This document shows positions 1 to 11,446 of a stretch of 64,000 bases of DNA, piece by piece (the stretch's first letter is position 1; each line of letters begins with the position of its first letter). Below the pieces are notes generated by a model. That model ran no database searches, was not told the DNA's origin, and worked only from the letters and a program-made list of their open reading frames with translations. Origin of the DNA: Providencia rettgeri (GTDB lineage Bacteria > Pseudomonadota > Gammaproteobacteria > Enterobacterales > Enterobacteriaceae); assembly GCF_013702265.1 (NCBI RefSeq), contig NZ_CP059348.1, forward strand, positions 2,914,001 to 2,978,000. The letters are read 5' to 3'. The translations under genes and the position numbers were made by a program.

Positions 1-398
1 ACTTGGTATTGTTCTTGAGCACCCACAAAGAGGATCTTAATGTTGGCGTCATTAATGATATAGGCGGCTTGGTCGATACTGCTGGTAGCATAGAGAGGCA
101 CCGTCACGGCTTTAATTTGTAATACAGCCAGATCAACCAAAGACCAATTCATACTGTTTTGAGCAAAAAGCCCAATATTCTCTTGCGGTGCAACATTCAT
201 CGCTAAGAGCTGATGTGCAATCGCGGTGGTTTTGGTACCCACTTCTGCCCAAGTCAGTTCTGATTGATGTCCGTTGTCCCATTGACTGAAAGCTATCCGA
301 TCCGCTGACTCGCTCGCGTCCATTCTGGAACGTATGCGGTTAACAATATGATATGGATATAGATTTTCAGTAATCAAAGTGTATTCCCTATAGGTCAT
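1..398 (-). CDS. AMP-binding long-chain acyl-CoA synthetase, N-terminal part (runs off the window)
   Basis: Only the first ~130 residues are present; the gene continues beyond base 1. The reverse-strand translation reads through without a stop. It contains LTWAEVGTKTTAIAHQLL, then GLFAQNSMNW and AVTVPLYATSS, the usual N-terminal pattern of AMP-dependent fatty acyl-CoA ligases (FadD15/FAA1 type), which activate fatty acids to acyl-CoA using ATP. The catalytic P-loop and later motifs lie outside, so the substrate class is inferred. The start is ambiguous: ATG at 398 lacks a clear ribosome site, while an in-frame TTG at 377 has AGGGA about 7 bases upstream. It is separated from leuO by about 250 bases without a gene. 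Confidence 0.75.
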   Translation of the reverse strand, partial: MTYREYTLITENLYPYHIVNRIRSRMDASESADRIAFSQWDNGHQSELTWAEVGTKTTAIAHQLLAMNVAPQENIGLFAQNSMNWSLVDLAVLQIKAVTVPLYATSSIDQAAYIINDANIKILFVGAQEQYQ

Positions 399-644
399 TA
401 GAATTTTAAGTCATTCGGCAAACTCACAAATAACCTAATCTTAATACTTTTTATTATTTCAGCTTACATCTGTTAGCTGAATATTTTGAGTGTATAGCGG
501 AAAGATAAACGAGGAAAGGAATAAAGTGTAAATTTTTTGCAAATGCTACGGACACAACAAAACTCGCCACTATTTTCATCATGGCGAGTTAGTATTTAGA
601 GGAATATGCTAGTGTTATCTTGGAATGAATTGAATCAATCTAGC

Positions 645-1604
645 TTACAACTGTTCTATCATTTGGCAAAACTGCGTTTTCATCCATTGATGGCCTTTAT
701 CTCGCGCCGTCGATTCATGCCACGTTAAATAACATGGGCGGGAATTATCTTCCCAAGGCAATGATAAAGTACGTAGTTGCAGTTGACTTGCATGGTGTTC
801 CACTAACCATTTAGGTGCAATCGCCACTAAATCTGTTTGTGCCACAATGTTCAATACACTGTTTAAGTCAGTTCCTTGATAACTAACAGTGTGTGAAAGT
901 TCCGTATTATGGTAATACAGTTTGCTAAATGACCCGATATTATCCATTGCCATAATAGCGTGTCTTTCATTCACTAACATTTCTTGATTAATGGTACTTT
1001 CGATTCTTGGATGGTGATTCGCTACGACTAAAACTAATTCATCATTAAATAAAATCTGATGTTGATATTCGGGTTTTTCGAATTGATTATAGCCCAAGAA
1101 GAAATCTATCTCTTGATACTTTAATTGATGCGCTATGTTATTCCCTAAAAAAGAATGAATGAAAACTTGAATATTTGGCGATGCAATTTTAAATTTATCA
1201 ACAATTATTACCGCTAAGCGAATATCCAATGGAGAGCAAATAGATAAGTTAAATGCTCTTTCGCTTTGCTTAGGATCAAATCCTGCGCCTGGTAATTCAT
1301 TATGCACCAATTGAAGCGCTTGTCTTACTGGCCCAAATAATTGTTTAGCACGCGAAGTTGGTTGAATACCACGCCCATAACGAACAAATAATTCGTCATT
1401 GAACATAGATTTTAAACGGGATACGGCGTTACTTACTGCAGGCTGAGACATACCGAGAACTTGTGCTGCACGAGTGACATTTTGCATTTGCATCACAACA
1501 TCAAAAACAGTTAATAAGTTCAAATCAACATTACGCAGATGAATATCGCTACTTTCTTTTTTTGCTGTTGAGATCGTATCAAAATCAGTCATTTTTAACT
1601 CCAC
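645..1604 (-). CDS. leuO: LysR-type regulator LeuO
   Basis: This 319-residue LysR-family DNA-binding protein closely matches remembered E. coli LeuO. The N-terminal winged helix-turn-helix includes VDLNLLTVFDVVMQ, NVTRAAQVLGMSQPAVSNAV and DELFVRYGRGIQPT. A substrate-binding-like domain fills residues ~110-310 and ends with TWHESTARDKGHQWM, also LeuO-like. LeuO is known as an antagonist of H-NS silencing and a pleiotropic regulator. Its position divergent from leuLABCD is conserved with E. coli. The start shown (MELKMTDF) has an alternative in-frame ATG four codons later. The AT-rich region upstream suits H-NS-type silencing, which is inference. Confidence 0.95.
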   Translation of the reverse strand: MELKMTDFDTISTAKKESSDIHLRNVDLNLLTVFDVVMQMQNVTRAAQVLGMSQPAVSNAVSRLKSMFNDELFVRYGRGIQPTSRAKQLFGPVRQALQLVHNELPGAGFDPKQSERAFNLSICSPLDIRLAVIIVDKFKIASPNIQVFIHSFLGNNIAHQLKYQEIDFFLGYNQFEKPEYQHQILFNDELVLVVANHHPRIESTINQEMLVNERHAIMAMDNIGSFSKLYYHNTELSHTVSYQGTDLNSVLNIVAQTDLVAIAPKWLVEHHASQLQLRTLSLPWEDNSRPCYLTWHESTARDKGHQWMKTQFCQMIEQL

Positions 1605-2225
1605 TAAATATATTTATCATTTTTAATTAATGAACATAATTCATCAAAGCAATATTGACGAAAAATATAAAATCATTAAATATTATTTTTAAAACAACTT
1701 ATACATGATAAGTTATTTCGCTTTCCCTGCATTTATTAAAACGACGCTTCTATTCTTTTTGCCCATAAATTAGAATCGAGGTATAGATATCATCATAAAA
1801 TGCAAATATTCATCAGTGTAATGGGTGCGTGTAACTTATTAAAGTCAGCATCATTTCGATAAAAATAATAAAACAAATTCAAGAATAAATCATAATAAAT
1901 CTCTTCTATAAACGCGCTTGAATCTCATTATCAGATTAATTTTTAATTATTTATTTATTAGATAATTAACCTTATTTGAAGCATAGCCATCATCAATACC
2001 AACAAAGACTTTTATCTAACTTCTGCATACTTTCATTACATAAACATAATAAAAATCATTACGTTATAAAAACATCATCATGTCATTAATTTTTAGACGA
2101 AATTTTAGCCTACTTTTAACTGCCTGATATAGACAAAAACATCATAAAAATTATAAATATCAGACGCAAACTCCAATAATCGATAACAACTCAATTTCGA
2201 GCATTTCGCGCTCAAAAAATTAAGT
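1605..2225. other. AT-rich leuO-leuL intergenic region
   Basis: About 620 bases without a convincing gene. The stretch is strongly AT-rich with many A and T tracts, which is typical of an H-NS-bound region between leuO and the leucine operon. I see no ORF with a ribosome site, no RNA gene and no clear palindrome that I can assign. Confidence 0.5.
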
Positions 2226-2254
2226 TTGACATCATTATTGAAATCACGTATCAA
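2226..2254 (+). promoter_or_regulatory. Probable leuLABCD promoter
   Basis: A perfect -35 hexamer TTGACA at 2226-2231 is followed after 17 bases by TATCAA at 2249-2254, which would start transcription near 2261. This is about 35 bases upstream of the leuL start codon, giving a leader of the right layout for attenuation. Confidence 0.6.
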
Positions 2255-2295
2255 TAAATGCAGATTATTTGAAATTCATAGAGAGACAGTTACCC

Positions 2296-2373
2296 ATGAC
2301 ATTTTCTATCCGCCTACTAAGCCTACTACTACTCGCAGCCAATTTGCGCGGTATGCTTATGGATGGAAAGTAA
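2296..2373 (+). CDS. leuL: leu operon leader peptide LeuL
   Basis: This 25-codon ORF encodes MTFSIRLLSLLLLAANLRG followed by MLMDGK. It resembles the E. coli LeuL leader, which also has a run of leucines followed by SLRG. Codons 7, 8, 10, 11 and 12 are all the rare leucine codon CTA and codon 13 is CTC. These are the expected control codons: when charged tRNA-Leu is scarce the ribosome stalls here and the downstream terminator does not form. It sits between the promoter at 2226 and the terminator at 2402. Confidence 0.9.
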   Translation: MTFSIRLLSLLLLAANLRGMLMDGK

Positions 2374-2401
2374 AACAAATACTGTCCACAAACATAAAGA
2401 A

Positions 2402-2426
2402 GCCCGCGCAACCAGCGGGTTTTTTT
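2402..2426 (+). terminator. Leucine operon attenuator
   Basis: An inverted repeat CCCGC/GCGGG (2403-2407 with 2415-2419) closes a 7-base loop and is followed by seven T (2420-2426). It lies between leuL and leuA, the position expected for a Rho-independent attenuator controlled by translation of leuL. Confidence 0.85.
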
Positions 2427-2498
2427 ATGCCTGCGGCTAGATGGGAATCCAACAAACAGAATTAAAAACAACAAAATTTAGTCTATGAGGAACGCATT

Positions 2499-5173
<2,675 letters not shown>

Positions 5174-5174
5174 C

Positions 5175-6578
5175 ATGTCGAAGACTTTATACCAAAAATT
5201 ATATGACGCTCACGTTATCCGTGAGGTTGAAAACGAAATCCCTTTAATTTATATCGATCGCCATCTGGTACATGAAGTGACTTCACCGCAAGCGTTTGAT
5301 GGTTTAAGAACCAAAAATCGCCCGTTGCATCAACCAAGCAAAACATTTGCAACCATGGATCATAACGTGTCAACGCAGACTAAAGATATCAATGCCTGCG
5401 GTGATATGGCGCGAATTCAGATGCAAGAGTTGATGAAAAACTGCGAAGAATTCGGCGTGACTTTATATGATTTAAATCACCCATATCAAGGTATTGTCCA
5501 TGTGATGGGGCCAGAGCAAGGCATCACTTTACCGGGGACAACCATCGTTTGTGGTGATTCTCATACTGCCACTCACGGTGCATTCGGCGCATTAGCTTTT
5601 GGGATTGGGACATCCGAAGTTGAACACGTCATGGCGACCCAAACCTTGAAACAAGCGCGTGCCAAAACCATGAAAATTGAAGTGATTGGTAAAGCACCTG
5701 CAGGGATTACCGCAAAAGATATCGTTTTAGCCATTATCGGTACCACGGGTAGCGCAGGTGGAACGGGCTACATTGTCGAATTCTGCGGTGATGCAATTGA
5801 AGATTTGAGCATGGAAGGTCGCATGACCGTCTGTAACATGGCGATTGAGTTAGGCGCTAAAGCTGGCATTATCGCTCCTGATGAAACTACTTTTAATTAT
5901 ATGAAAGGTCGCCAATTTGCACCGAAAGGCCAAGATTGGGATGATGCTGTCGCGTATTGGAAAACGTTAAAAACCGATGATGATGCGAAGTTCGACAAAG
6001 TGATCACCATCCAAGCTGAGACTATTGCACCGCAAGTGACTTGGGGTACTAACCCGGGGCAAGTGATCGCGATTAACCAACCGATCCCAGCACCTGAATC
6101 TTTTACTGACCCCGTCGAGCGAGCTTCTGCAGAAAAAGCCTTGGCGTACATGGGATTGGAATCAGGTATTAAGTTATCTGACGTGAAGATTGATAAAGTC
6201 TTTATTGGCTCTTGCACTAACTCACGCATCGAAGATTTACGCGCCGCTGCGGCCATTGCCAAAGGGAAAAAAGTCGCGTCTGGCGTACAAGCCATTGTGG
6301 TACCAGGTTCCGGCCCAGTTAAAGCCCAAGCTGAACAGGAAGGTTTGGATAAAATCTTTATGGATGCTGGCTTCGAATGGCGCTTACCGGGCTGTTCAAT
6401 GTGCTTAGCGATGAACAACGACCGTTTGAATCCGGGTGAACGCTGCGCATCCACCAGCAACCGTAACTTTGAAGGTCGCCAAGGTCGTGCAGGTCGCACC
6501 CATTTAGTTAGCCCTGCAATGGCTGCTGCCGCAGCGATTAACGGTCATTTTGCTGATGTTCGTGACATTCAAATCTAA
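5175..6578 (+). CDS. leuC: 3-isopropylmalate dehydratase large subunit
   Basis: LeuC with LeuD isomerises 2- to 3-isopropylmalate using a [4Fe-4S] cluster. The start is the ATG at 5175 ([11 protein letters not shown]), giving 467 residues against 466 in E. coli; a longer in-frame reading would overlap leuB. Aconitase-family features include [14 protein letters not shown] (~130), the first cluster cysteine in [14 protein letters not shown] (~350) and the CSMC pair in [12 protein letters not shown] (~410). It is the third gene of leuABCD. Confidence 0.98.
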   Translation: MSKTLYQKLYDAHVIREVENEIPLIYIDRHLVHEVTSPQAFDGLRTKNRPLHQPSKTFATMDHNVSTQTKDINACGDMARIQMQELMKNCEEFGVTLYDLNHPYQGIVHVMGPEQGITLPGTTIVCGDSHTATHGAFGALAFGIGTSEVEHVMATQTLKQARAKTMKIEVIGKAPAGITAKDIVLAIIGTTGSAGGTGYIVEFCGDAIEDLSMEGRMTVCNMAIELGAKAGIIAPDETTFNYMKGRQFAPKGQDWDDAVAYWKTLKTDDDAKFDKVITIQAETIAPQVTWGTNPGQVIAINQPIPAPESFTDPVERASAEKALAYMGLESGIKLSDVKIDKVFIGSCTNSRIEDLRAAAAIAKGKKVASGVQAIVVPGSGPVKAQAEQEGLDKIFMDAGFEWRLPGCSMCLAMNNDRLNPGERCASTSNRNFEGRQGRAGRTHLVSPAMAAAAAINGHFADVRDIQI

Positions 6579-6589
6579 AGGAGAAAACC

Positions 6590-7192
6590 ATGGATAAGTT
6601 TATTAAGCATGTTGGGATTGTTGCTCCTTTAGATGCCGCAAACGTCGACACCGATGCGATTATTCCAAAACAATTTTTGCAGAAAGTGACTCGCACAGGC
6701 TTTGGTCAGCACTTATTTAATGACTGGCGTTTTTTAGATGATAAAGGCCAGCAACCTAATCCTGATTTTGTCTTGAACAAACCAGTATTTAAAGGCGCTA
6801 GCATTCTGTTAGCCCGTGAAAACTTTGGTTGCGGTTCATCTCGTGAACACGCACCTTGGGCACTGACCGATTTCGGTATCCAAGTGGTGATTGCGCCAAG
6901 TTTCGCTGATATTTTCTACGGTAACTCGTTTAATAACCAACTGTTGCCAATTAAATTAAGCGAGCAGCAAGTGGATGAGATGTTCAATTATGTGAACCAG
7001 CATGAAGGTTGCCAGTTCACTGTCGATTTAGAAGCGCAAACCGTCACCGCTGGTGATAAAGTTTATGCTTTCGAAATTGACAGCTTCCGCCGTCATTGCA
7101 TGATGAATGGCTTAGACAGCATTGGTTTGACGTTACAGCACGTTGACCAAATCAAGGATTACGAGCAAAAGCTCCCCGCCTTTATGAATTAA
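6590..7192 (+). CDS. leuD: 3-isopropylmalate dehydratase small subunit
   Basis: LeuD is the swivel-domain partner of LeuC. The 200-residue protein contains the N-terminal [18 protein letters not shown], the substrate-loop motif [16 protein letters not shown] (~76-91) and the C-terminal [17 protein letters not shown]. The length equals the usual ~200 residues. An AAGGAG ribosome site precedes the ATG, and a strong terminator follows the stop by a few bases, closing the operon. Confidence 0.98.
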   Translation: MDKFIKHVGIVAPLDAANVDTDAIIPKQFLQKVTRTGFGQHLFNDWRFLDDKGQQPNPDFVLNKPVFKGASILLARENFGCGSSREHAPWALTDFGIQVVIAPSFADIFYGNSFNNQLLPIKLSEQQVDEMFNYVNQHEGCQFTVDLEAQTVTAGDKVYAFEIDSFRRHCMMNGLDSIGLTLQHVDQIKDYEQKLPAFMN

Positions 7193-7197
7193 TCCCC

Positions 7198-7219
7198 AGC
7201 CCACTTCGGTGGGCTTTTT
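7198..7219 (+). terminator. leuABCD terminator
   Basis: A 7-bp perfect stem AGCCCAC/GTGGGCT closes a TTCG tetraloop and runs into a T tract (7215-7219). It begins five bases after the leuD stop codon. Confidence 0.92.
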
Positions 7220-7346
7220 CTTGCCTATTTGTATTCATAAAAGTAGAACTCAACTCCAACAAACCACGCCTACCAATAAATCCTTCCCCATTAATTCCTA
7301 ATATGCAATTATTCAATTAATTGCCTCTTTATATTTTTCAAAATAG

Positions 7347-7446
7347 TTCGCGTTGTGGCAAGGCGGCAAAATGAGGATATCTCTGGGAGCATACTTTAGT
7401 ATGTGACCTGAGTAGCCGATTGAAGCCAACGCAGTCACAGCGTGAA
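7347..7446. repeat. ~100-bp imperfect palindromic repeat
   Basis: The left end TTCGCGTTGTG (7347-7357) is an imperfect inverted copy of the right end CACAGCGTGAA (7436-7446). The centre is a perfect small hairpin CATAC-TTTA-GTATG (7390-7403). The arms are partly complementary throughout, for example CTCTGGG against CCTGAG. This is the structure of a dispersed hairpin element (REP- or MITE-like). Whether it recurs in the genome cannot be seen here. The following 76 bases repeat its right half. Confidence 0.55.
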
Positions 7447-7461
7447 ATATGAAGAAAAATA

Positions 7462-7537
7462 GGAGTATACATTAGTATGTGACTTGATTAGCCGAGTGAG
7501 GCCAACACAGCCACAGCATGAAATATGAAGAAAAAAA
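7462..7537. repeat. Tandem partial copy of the palindromic repeat
   Basis: Bases 7462-7537 repeat 7386-7461 with a constant offset of 76 bases and roughly ten substitutions. Shared blocks include TTAGTATGTGAC, GCCAAC and GAAATATGAAGAAAAA. Only the right half of the palindrome is duplicated. The final A run (7531-7537) also serves as the T tract of the sgrS terminator on the other strand. Confidence 0.65.
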
Positions 7538-7562
7538 GCCAGTATGCATTCACATACCGGCT
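7531..7562 (-). terminator. sgrS terminator
   Basis: Reading the reverse strand, AGCCGGTATG and CATACTGGCT form a 10-bp stem (one G-T pair) around a TGAATG loop, followed by TTTTTTT (7537-7531). A long T tail is characteristic of Hfq-dependent small RNAs. Confidence 0.85.
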
Positions 7563-7650
7563 GGTAAATATATACCATTACTCAATAAAAGGGGGAGTAA
7601 ACCTGCAACAGACAGGTCAATAGAGCTACTTACTGCCCCCTATTATCTAC
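7531..7650 (-). ncRNA. sgrS: SgrS small RNA (short form, no SgrT)
   Basis: Directly upstream of sgrR and divergent from it, the reverse strand carries the hallmarks of the 3' half of SgrS. There is a TGAGTAATGG seed (7584-7575) matching the E. coli ptsG-pairing segment TGAGTATTGG. It is followed by a small GGTATATATTTACC hairpin and a Rho-independent terminator ending in seven T, the same order as in E. coli. SgrS is known to block ptsG translation, with Hfq, under glucose-phosphate stress. No ATG precedes the seed, so the SgrT peptide is absent. A hairpin (AGGGGG/CCCCCT) occupies the 5' part. The 5' end is a guess from position. Confidence 0.75.
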
Positions 7651-7700
7651 GGAATATAGGATATTAAAATTGATGCAATTTATTCTGGAGTTCCTCTTTT

Positions 7701-9377
7701 ATGTCTAATTCTCGATTACAAACGCAATTTGTACGCTTGTGGCAGCACTTTCAGGGAAAAAACAGTGAAACCACATTGCAAGATATTGCCGATATTTTGT
7801 TTTGCTCTCGCCGTCATGTTCGTACCCTGCTCAATAATATGCAGTCCCATGGTTGGCTCAGTTGGCAAGCAGAATCGGGACGAGGAAAACGCTCCGCATT
7901 AATTTTTCATATCAATGGCTTAGAACTACAACAGGCGCAGGCTGAACAGCTGTTAAAAGAAGAAAGTATTGAAAAACTTGTGGCTCTCGTGGGCGATAAA
8001 GAGACTATCCGCCAAATGGTCTTATCGGAGCTTGAGCGCAGTTATCGACAAGGTAAAAACTTACTGCGCATCATTTATTACCGTGATTTTCCTAATTTAC
8101 TTCCCGGCACCCCAATGCGCCGCTCTGAAATCCACTTAATGAGTCAGATATTTAATGGATTAACTCACTTAAATGAGGAAAAAGGGGAAGTAGAAGATGG
8201 TATTGCTCACCACTGGCAAGCCATTAACGAGCAACATTGGCGCTTTTATTTACGTCCGGCTATCTATTTTCATCATGGACGTGAAATGCAAGTGGAGGAT
8301 ATTATCCACTCTTTATTACGATTAAAGCAGTGCTGGCCGCTGTTCTCACATATTCACTCGGTCACCTCCTCGCAACCTTACGTGATTGATGTCCATCTGA
8401 GCCATCCTGATACGCAATTTCCTTGGTTACTGGGCAGCCCACATGCCGCCATTCTCCCGAAAGAGTGGGAAACCATCAGCGGCTTTAGTCAGCGCCCTAT
8501 TGGTACGGGTCCTTATGAAGTCGAAACCAACATCCCGCAAAAACTCACCATCAGCGCTTTTGACCGCTATTTTGGCTATCGTGCCTTGTTGGATGAGGTG
8601 ACTATTTGGGTGGTTCCCGAGCTTTCTGAGCAGATGGTGTGTACCACCTTAAAGATGGATGGTGATAAACGCCACAATGACTCTCTCGAAAGCCGCATGG
8701 AGGAAGGTTGCTATTTTTTGTTATTCGACCAACGCTCCGACATTTCTCAACGGGAAGATGTGCGTAAATGGCTGTGTAGCTTTTTAACCCCCGTCAACCT
8801 ACTAGCGCACTGTGAATCCTTCTATCAACGCCACTGGGCGCCTGCTTATGGATTACTGCTTCATTGGCATCACAGTAAAATGCTCTCCCAGCGAACCAAA
8901 CCTGAAGACTTAACCGAACTAACGGTCACCTTTTATCGCCATCATCATGAATTTTATGCCATCAGCCAAATCATGAAGCGAGTGTTAGAAACCCAAGGAG
9001 TAGAGCTTAAAATTAACATCGTTGATTATGATGATTGGTTTAACGGGGATGCAAAGAGCGATATTTGGCTCTCCACTGCCAACTTTTATAAACCTCTTGA
9101 ATTTTCTATCTTCGCCACGTTGTACGAAATGCCGCTATTGCGTCAGTGTTTAGGAAAAACCCTCGATGAAGAGTTACAGTTGTGGCGCCAGCAAAAATTG
9201 GATGTGGAATCTTGGTGCGAGAGCTTGATTGATTCTCAAGTCTTCCACCCCATTTTTCATCACTGGTTAGAGTTACAAGGTCAAAGAACGATGCGAGGTG
9301 TTCGTATGAATACCTTTGGCTGGTTTGACTTTAAATCAGCTTGGTTTAAGCCAACTGAGGATAATACACAGAATTGA
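7701..9377 (+). CDS. sgrR: Sugar-phosphate stress regulator SgrR
   Basis: SgrR activates sgrS under glucose-phosphate stress and represses itself. The 558-residue protein has an N-terminal winged helix (residues ~1-115) with FCSRRHVRTLLNNMQSHGWL and ESGRGKRS. A C-terminal periplasmic-binding-protein-like domain (SBP_bac_5 type, ~165-540) follows, with YYRDFPNLLPG, RPIGTGPYEV and MRGVRMNTFGWFDFKSAW, all close to E. coli SgrR (551 residues). The divergent sgrS next door supports the call. A hairpin terminator follows the stop. Confidence 0.95.
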   Translation: MSNSRLQTQFVRLWQHFQGKNSETTLQDIADILFCSRRHVRTLLNNMQSHGWLSWQAESGRGKRSALIFHINGLELQQAQAEQLLKEESIEKLVALVGDKETIRQMVLSELERSYRQGKNLLRIIYYRDFPNLLPGTPMRRSEIHLMSQIFNGLTHLNEEKGEVEDGIAHHWQAINEQHWRFYLRPAIYFHHGREMQVEDIIHSLLRLKQCWPLFSHIHSVTSSQPYVIDVHLSHPDTQFPWLLGSPHAAILPKEWETISGFSQRPIGTGPYEVETNIPQKLTISAFDRYFGYRALLDEVTIWVVPELSEQMVCTTLKMDGDKRHNDSLESRMEEGCYFLLFDQRSDISQREDVRKWLCSFLTPVNLLAHCESFYQRHWAPAYGLLLHWHHSKMLSQRTKPEDLTELTVTFYRHHHEFYAISQIMKRVLETQGVELKINIVDYDDWFNGDAKSDIWLSTANFYKPLEFSIFATLYEMPLLRQCLGKTLDEELQLWRQQKLDVESWCESLIDSQVFHPIFHHWLELQGQRTMRGVRMNTFGWFDFKSAWFKPTEDNTQN

Positions 9378-9397
9378 TGATAGTTATAAACAGTTAG

Positions 9398-9427
9398 AGT
9401 GAGTAAAATGGATTTTATTCACTTTTT
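9398..9427 (+). terminator. sgrR terminator
   Basis: AGTGAGTAAAAT (9398-9409) pairs with ATTTTATTCACT (9412-9423), with one G-T pair, and is followed by a T run to 9427. It starts about 20 bases after the sgrR stop. Confidence 0.75.
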
Positions 9428-9623
9428 CTGTGGATATCCATGTGAACAACCAGATAGTAATCAGGGTATATCCCAACTATTCATTTCTAACAAAAAACCA
9501 CACTAAAAAATAAAACATTATAAATCATAGCAATAAGTGAATTTCACATGAGATATCCACTGTAAGTTTCCCCCTCTTTTTTTGTTAGGAGTTCAACTGA
9601 GCAAAGATCAATCAATGCATGTT

Positions 9624-9751
9624 TTATCCACAAGGAATGTACTTAACTTACCCGCTTTTTGTGACGAGCTTCAATAAATGACATTAGTCAAGGCTGTAAA
9701 TTCACACAGTAATCGCAGTTTTTCACAGTTATCCAGAAATCCTGTGGATAA
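9624..9751. promoter_or_regulatory. Cluster of DnaA-box sequences upstream of mutH
   Basis: Two perfect DnaA boxes are visible: TTATCCACA at 9624-9632 on the forward strand, and its reverse complement TGTGGATAA at 9743-9751. A one-mismatch box, TTATCCAGA, lies at 9729-9737. The boxes sit in a ~570-base gene-free, AT-rich stretch between sgrR and mutH. No 13-mer array or oriC-type gene neighbours are present, so this is not an obvious origin. DnaA titration or DnaA control of mutH are possibilities only. Confidence 0.4.
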
Positions 9752-9877
9752 CCTAGTGCATGAGCCTGTGATTATCTTGGGATGAAGTTGAATAACCCTA
9801 AATATTCATAATCCCGTCTGTGATTATTATCTAATATCCATATATATATCATGAAGTTAAATACGGTGACTAAAAAG

Positions 9878-9886
9878 TGTTATACT
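9878..9886 (+). promoter_or_regulatory. Extended -10 promoter element before mutH
   Basis: TGTTATACT fits an extended -10 (TGn plus TATACT at 9881-9886) about 60 bases before the chosen mutH ATG. Transcription starting near 9893 would rule out the longer in-frame start at 9851. Confidence 0.45.
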
Positions 9887-9946
9887 CACCCTATCTTGCG
9901 ACCATTTCCTTGGTTATTTTTTAAACACAATCAAATTCTGTCGACT

Positions 9947-10630
9947 ATGTCCTTTATACCGCCTTCACCACCAGAAAATGAAACCGTCTTATTAGCGCGA
10001 GCCCAAGCCCTTGCAGGCTATACGCTTGGTGAGTTAGCAACTATTGCAGGCATCCCAATCCCCCCCGATCTTAAACGAGATAAAGGCTGGGTCGGGACAC
10101 TGTTAGAGTATTTTTTAGGTGCGACCGCAGGCAGTAAAGCCGAACAAGATTTTGCAGATATTGGCGTCGAGCTTAAAACAATTCCAATCGATCGCCATGG
10201 CGTACCATTAGAGACGACGTTTGTTTCTGTCGCGCCACTTACGGGCAATAGCGGCCTGACATGGGAAAATAGCCATGTGCGCCGAAAATTATCTCGCATT
10301 CTGTGGTTTCCGATTGAAGGTGAACGCCAAATTCCACTTGCCCAGCGCCGTATTGCAAACCCGCTGATTTGGAGCCCTTCTGCGCTTGAAGAACAACTTT
10401 TACGCCAAGATTGGGAAGAGTTAATGGATTTAATTGTGCTGGGAAAAGTCGAAACCATCACCGCTCGTCACGGACAAGTTCTACAAATTCGTCCCAAAGC
10501 GGCGAATAATAGAGCGCTAACCGAAGGTATTGGTGAATTTGGGCAGCCAATAATGACATTACCGAGAGGTTTCTATTTAAAAAAAGATTTTACAGGTCCA
10601 TTATTAGCGCGGCACTTTAACCTCGGTTAA
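9947..10630 (+). CDS. mutH: DNA mismatch repair endonuclease MutH
   Basis: MutH nicks the unmethylated strand at hemimethylated GATC sites during MutSL-directed mismatch repair. The start at 9947 gives 227 residues (E. coli 229); an upstream in-frame ATG would add 32 unrelated residues and precede the likely promoter. The catalytic D-x6-E-x-K motif is seen as D68, E75 and K77 in [13 protein letters not shown]. Further conserved blocks are [28 protein letters not shown] and [12 protein letters not shown]. ygdQ lies about 60 bases downstream, as in E. coli. Confidence 0.97.
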   Translation: MSFIPPSPPENETVLLARAQALAGYTLGELATIAGIPIPPDLKRDKGWVGTLLEYFLGATAGSKAEQDFADIGVELKTIPIDRHGVPLETTFVSVAPLTGNSGLTWENSHVRRKLSRILWFPIEGERQIPLAQRRIANPLIWSPSALEEQLLRQDWEELMDLIVLGKVETITARHGQVLQIRPKAANNRALTEGIGEFGQPIMTLPRGFYLKKDFTGPLLARHFNLG

Positions 10631-10691
10631 TCAGTCAAGGTATCGCCTGTGCCAAACAGACGATTTTTTATTCCATTTTTAAGGCAACAAG

Positions 10692-11420
10692 ATGTTTGAG
10701 TGGTTCTTAGATCCCCATGCTTGGATGGCATTGGCAACATTAACAATTTTGGAAGTCGTACTGGGTATCGACAATATTATTTTCTTAAGTATTGTCGTCA
10801 GCAAATTACCCGCTCATCAACAAAATAGTGCCAGACGTATTGGGTTAATCGCAGCGATGGGCATGCGCTTAGCACTGCTAGCGTCCATTGCTTGGCTCGC
10901 ACGCCTCACCACGCCACTTTTCACATTAGCTGAACATACCGTTTCCGCCCGCGACTTAATTTTGTGTGCCGGTGGCTTATTCCTCATTTGGAAATCCAGT
11001 CAGGAGATTTTCGATACCATTGAAGGGGAAGACGATGATGGAATAGCCCAGAAAAAAGTGACTTCATTCTGGGGAGCCATTATGCAAATCGCAATTTTAG
11101 ATATTATCTTCAGTTTAGATTCGGTGATCACCGCCGTGGGGCTATCTGACCATCTGTTTATTATGATGGCAGCTGTGATTATGGCGGTCATGATCATGAT
11201 GTTCGCCGCGAAACCTATTGGTGATTTTGTGGAGCGTTACCCTTCCGTCAAAATCCTCGCACTCTCTTTCTTGATCCTTGTGGGCTTCACTCTGTTACTT
11301 GAAAGTGTTCAGGTACATGTATCAAAAGGCTATATCTATTTTGCTATGTTCTTCTCCATGTCAGTGCAAATGCTTAATATTCTGCGCAGCAAAAAGTGGA
11401 AAATAAAAAACAAGCATTAG
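10692..11420 (+). CDS. ygdQ: TerC-family inner-membrane protein YgdQ
   Basis: This 242-residue polytopic membrane protein of the TerC family matches E. coli YgdQ (237 residues), including the position after mutH. Motifs include LEVVLGIDNIIFLS (residues ~14-27) and LDIIFSLDSVITAVGL (~133-148). Their membrane-embedded acidic residues are typical of TerC proteins, some of which are linked to metal (Mn2+) export. Six to seven hydrophobic segments are visible. The precise substrate of YgdQ is not established. Confidence 0.92.
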   Translation: MFEWFLDPHAWMALATLTILEVVLGIDNIIFLSIVVSKLPAHQQNSARRIGLIAAMGMRLALLASIAWLARLTTPLFTLAEHTVSARDLILCAGGLFLIWKSSQEIFDTIEGEDDDGIAQKKVTSFWGAIMQIAILDIIFSLDSVITAVGLSDHLFIMMAAVIMAVMIMMFAAKPIGDFVERYPSVKILALSFLILVGFTLLLESVQVHVSKGYIYFAMFFSMSVQMLNILRSKKWKIKNKH

Positions 11421-11446
11421 ATAAAAAATACACAGTCATAGCCAAC

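Noticed and set aside
2226-2465. 79-codon forward ORF spanning the leu leader
   Set aside because: It overlaps leuL and the attenuator in another frame, has no ribosome site and reads through the terminator hairpin; leuL is the recognisable peptide.
5897-6499. 200-codon reverse-strand ORF inside leuC
   Set aside because: Antisense shadow of a well-conserved leuC region with no ribosome site and no family resemblance.
9378-9946. Possible replication origin upstream of mutH
   Set aside because: DnaA boxes are present, but there is no AT-rich 13-mer array, no GATC cluster that I could see, and no dnaA, gidA or mnmG neighbours.
10018-10461. 147-codon reverse ORF inside mutH
   Set aside because: Antisense to conserved MutH sequence; an effect of codon usage.
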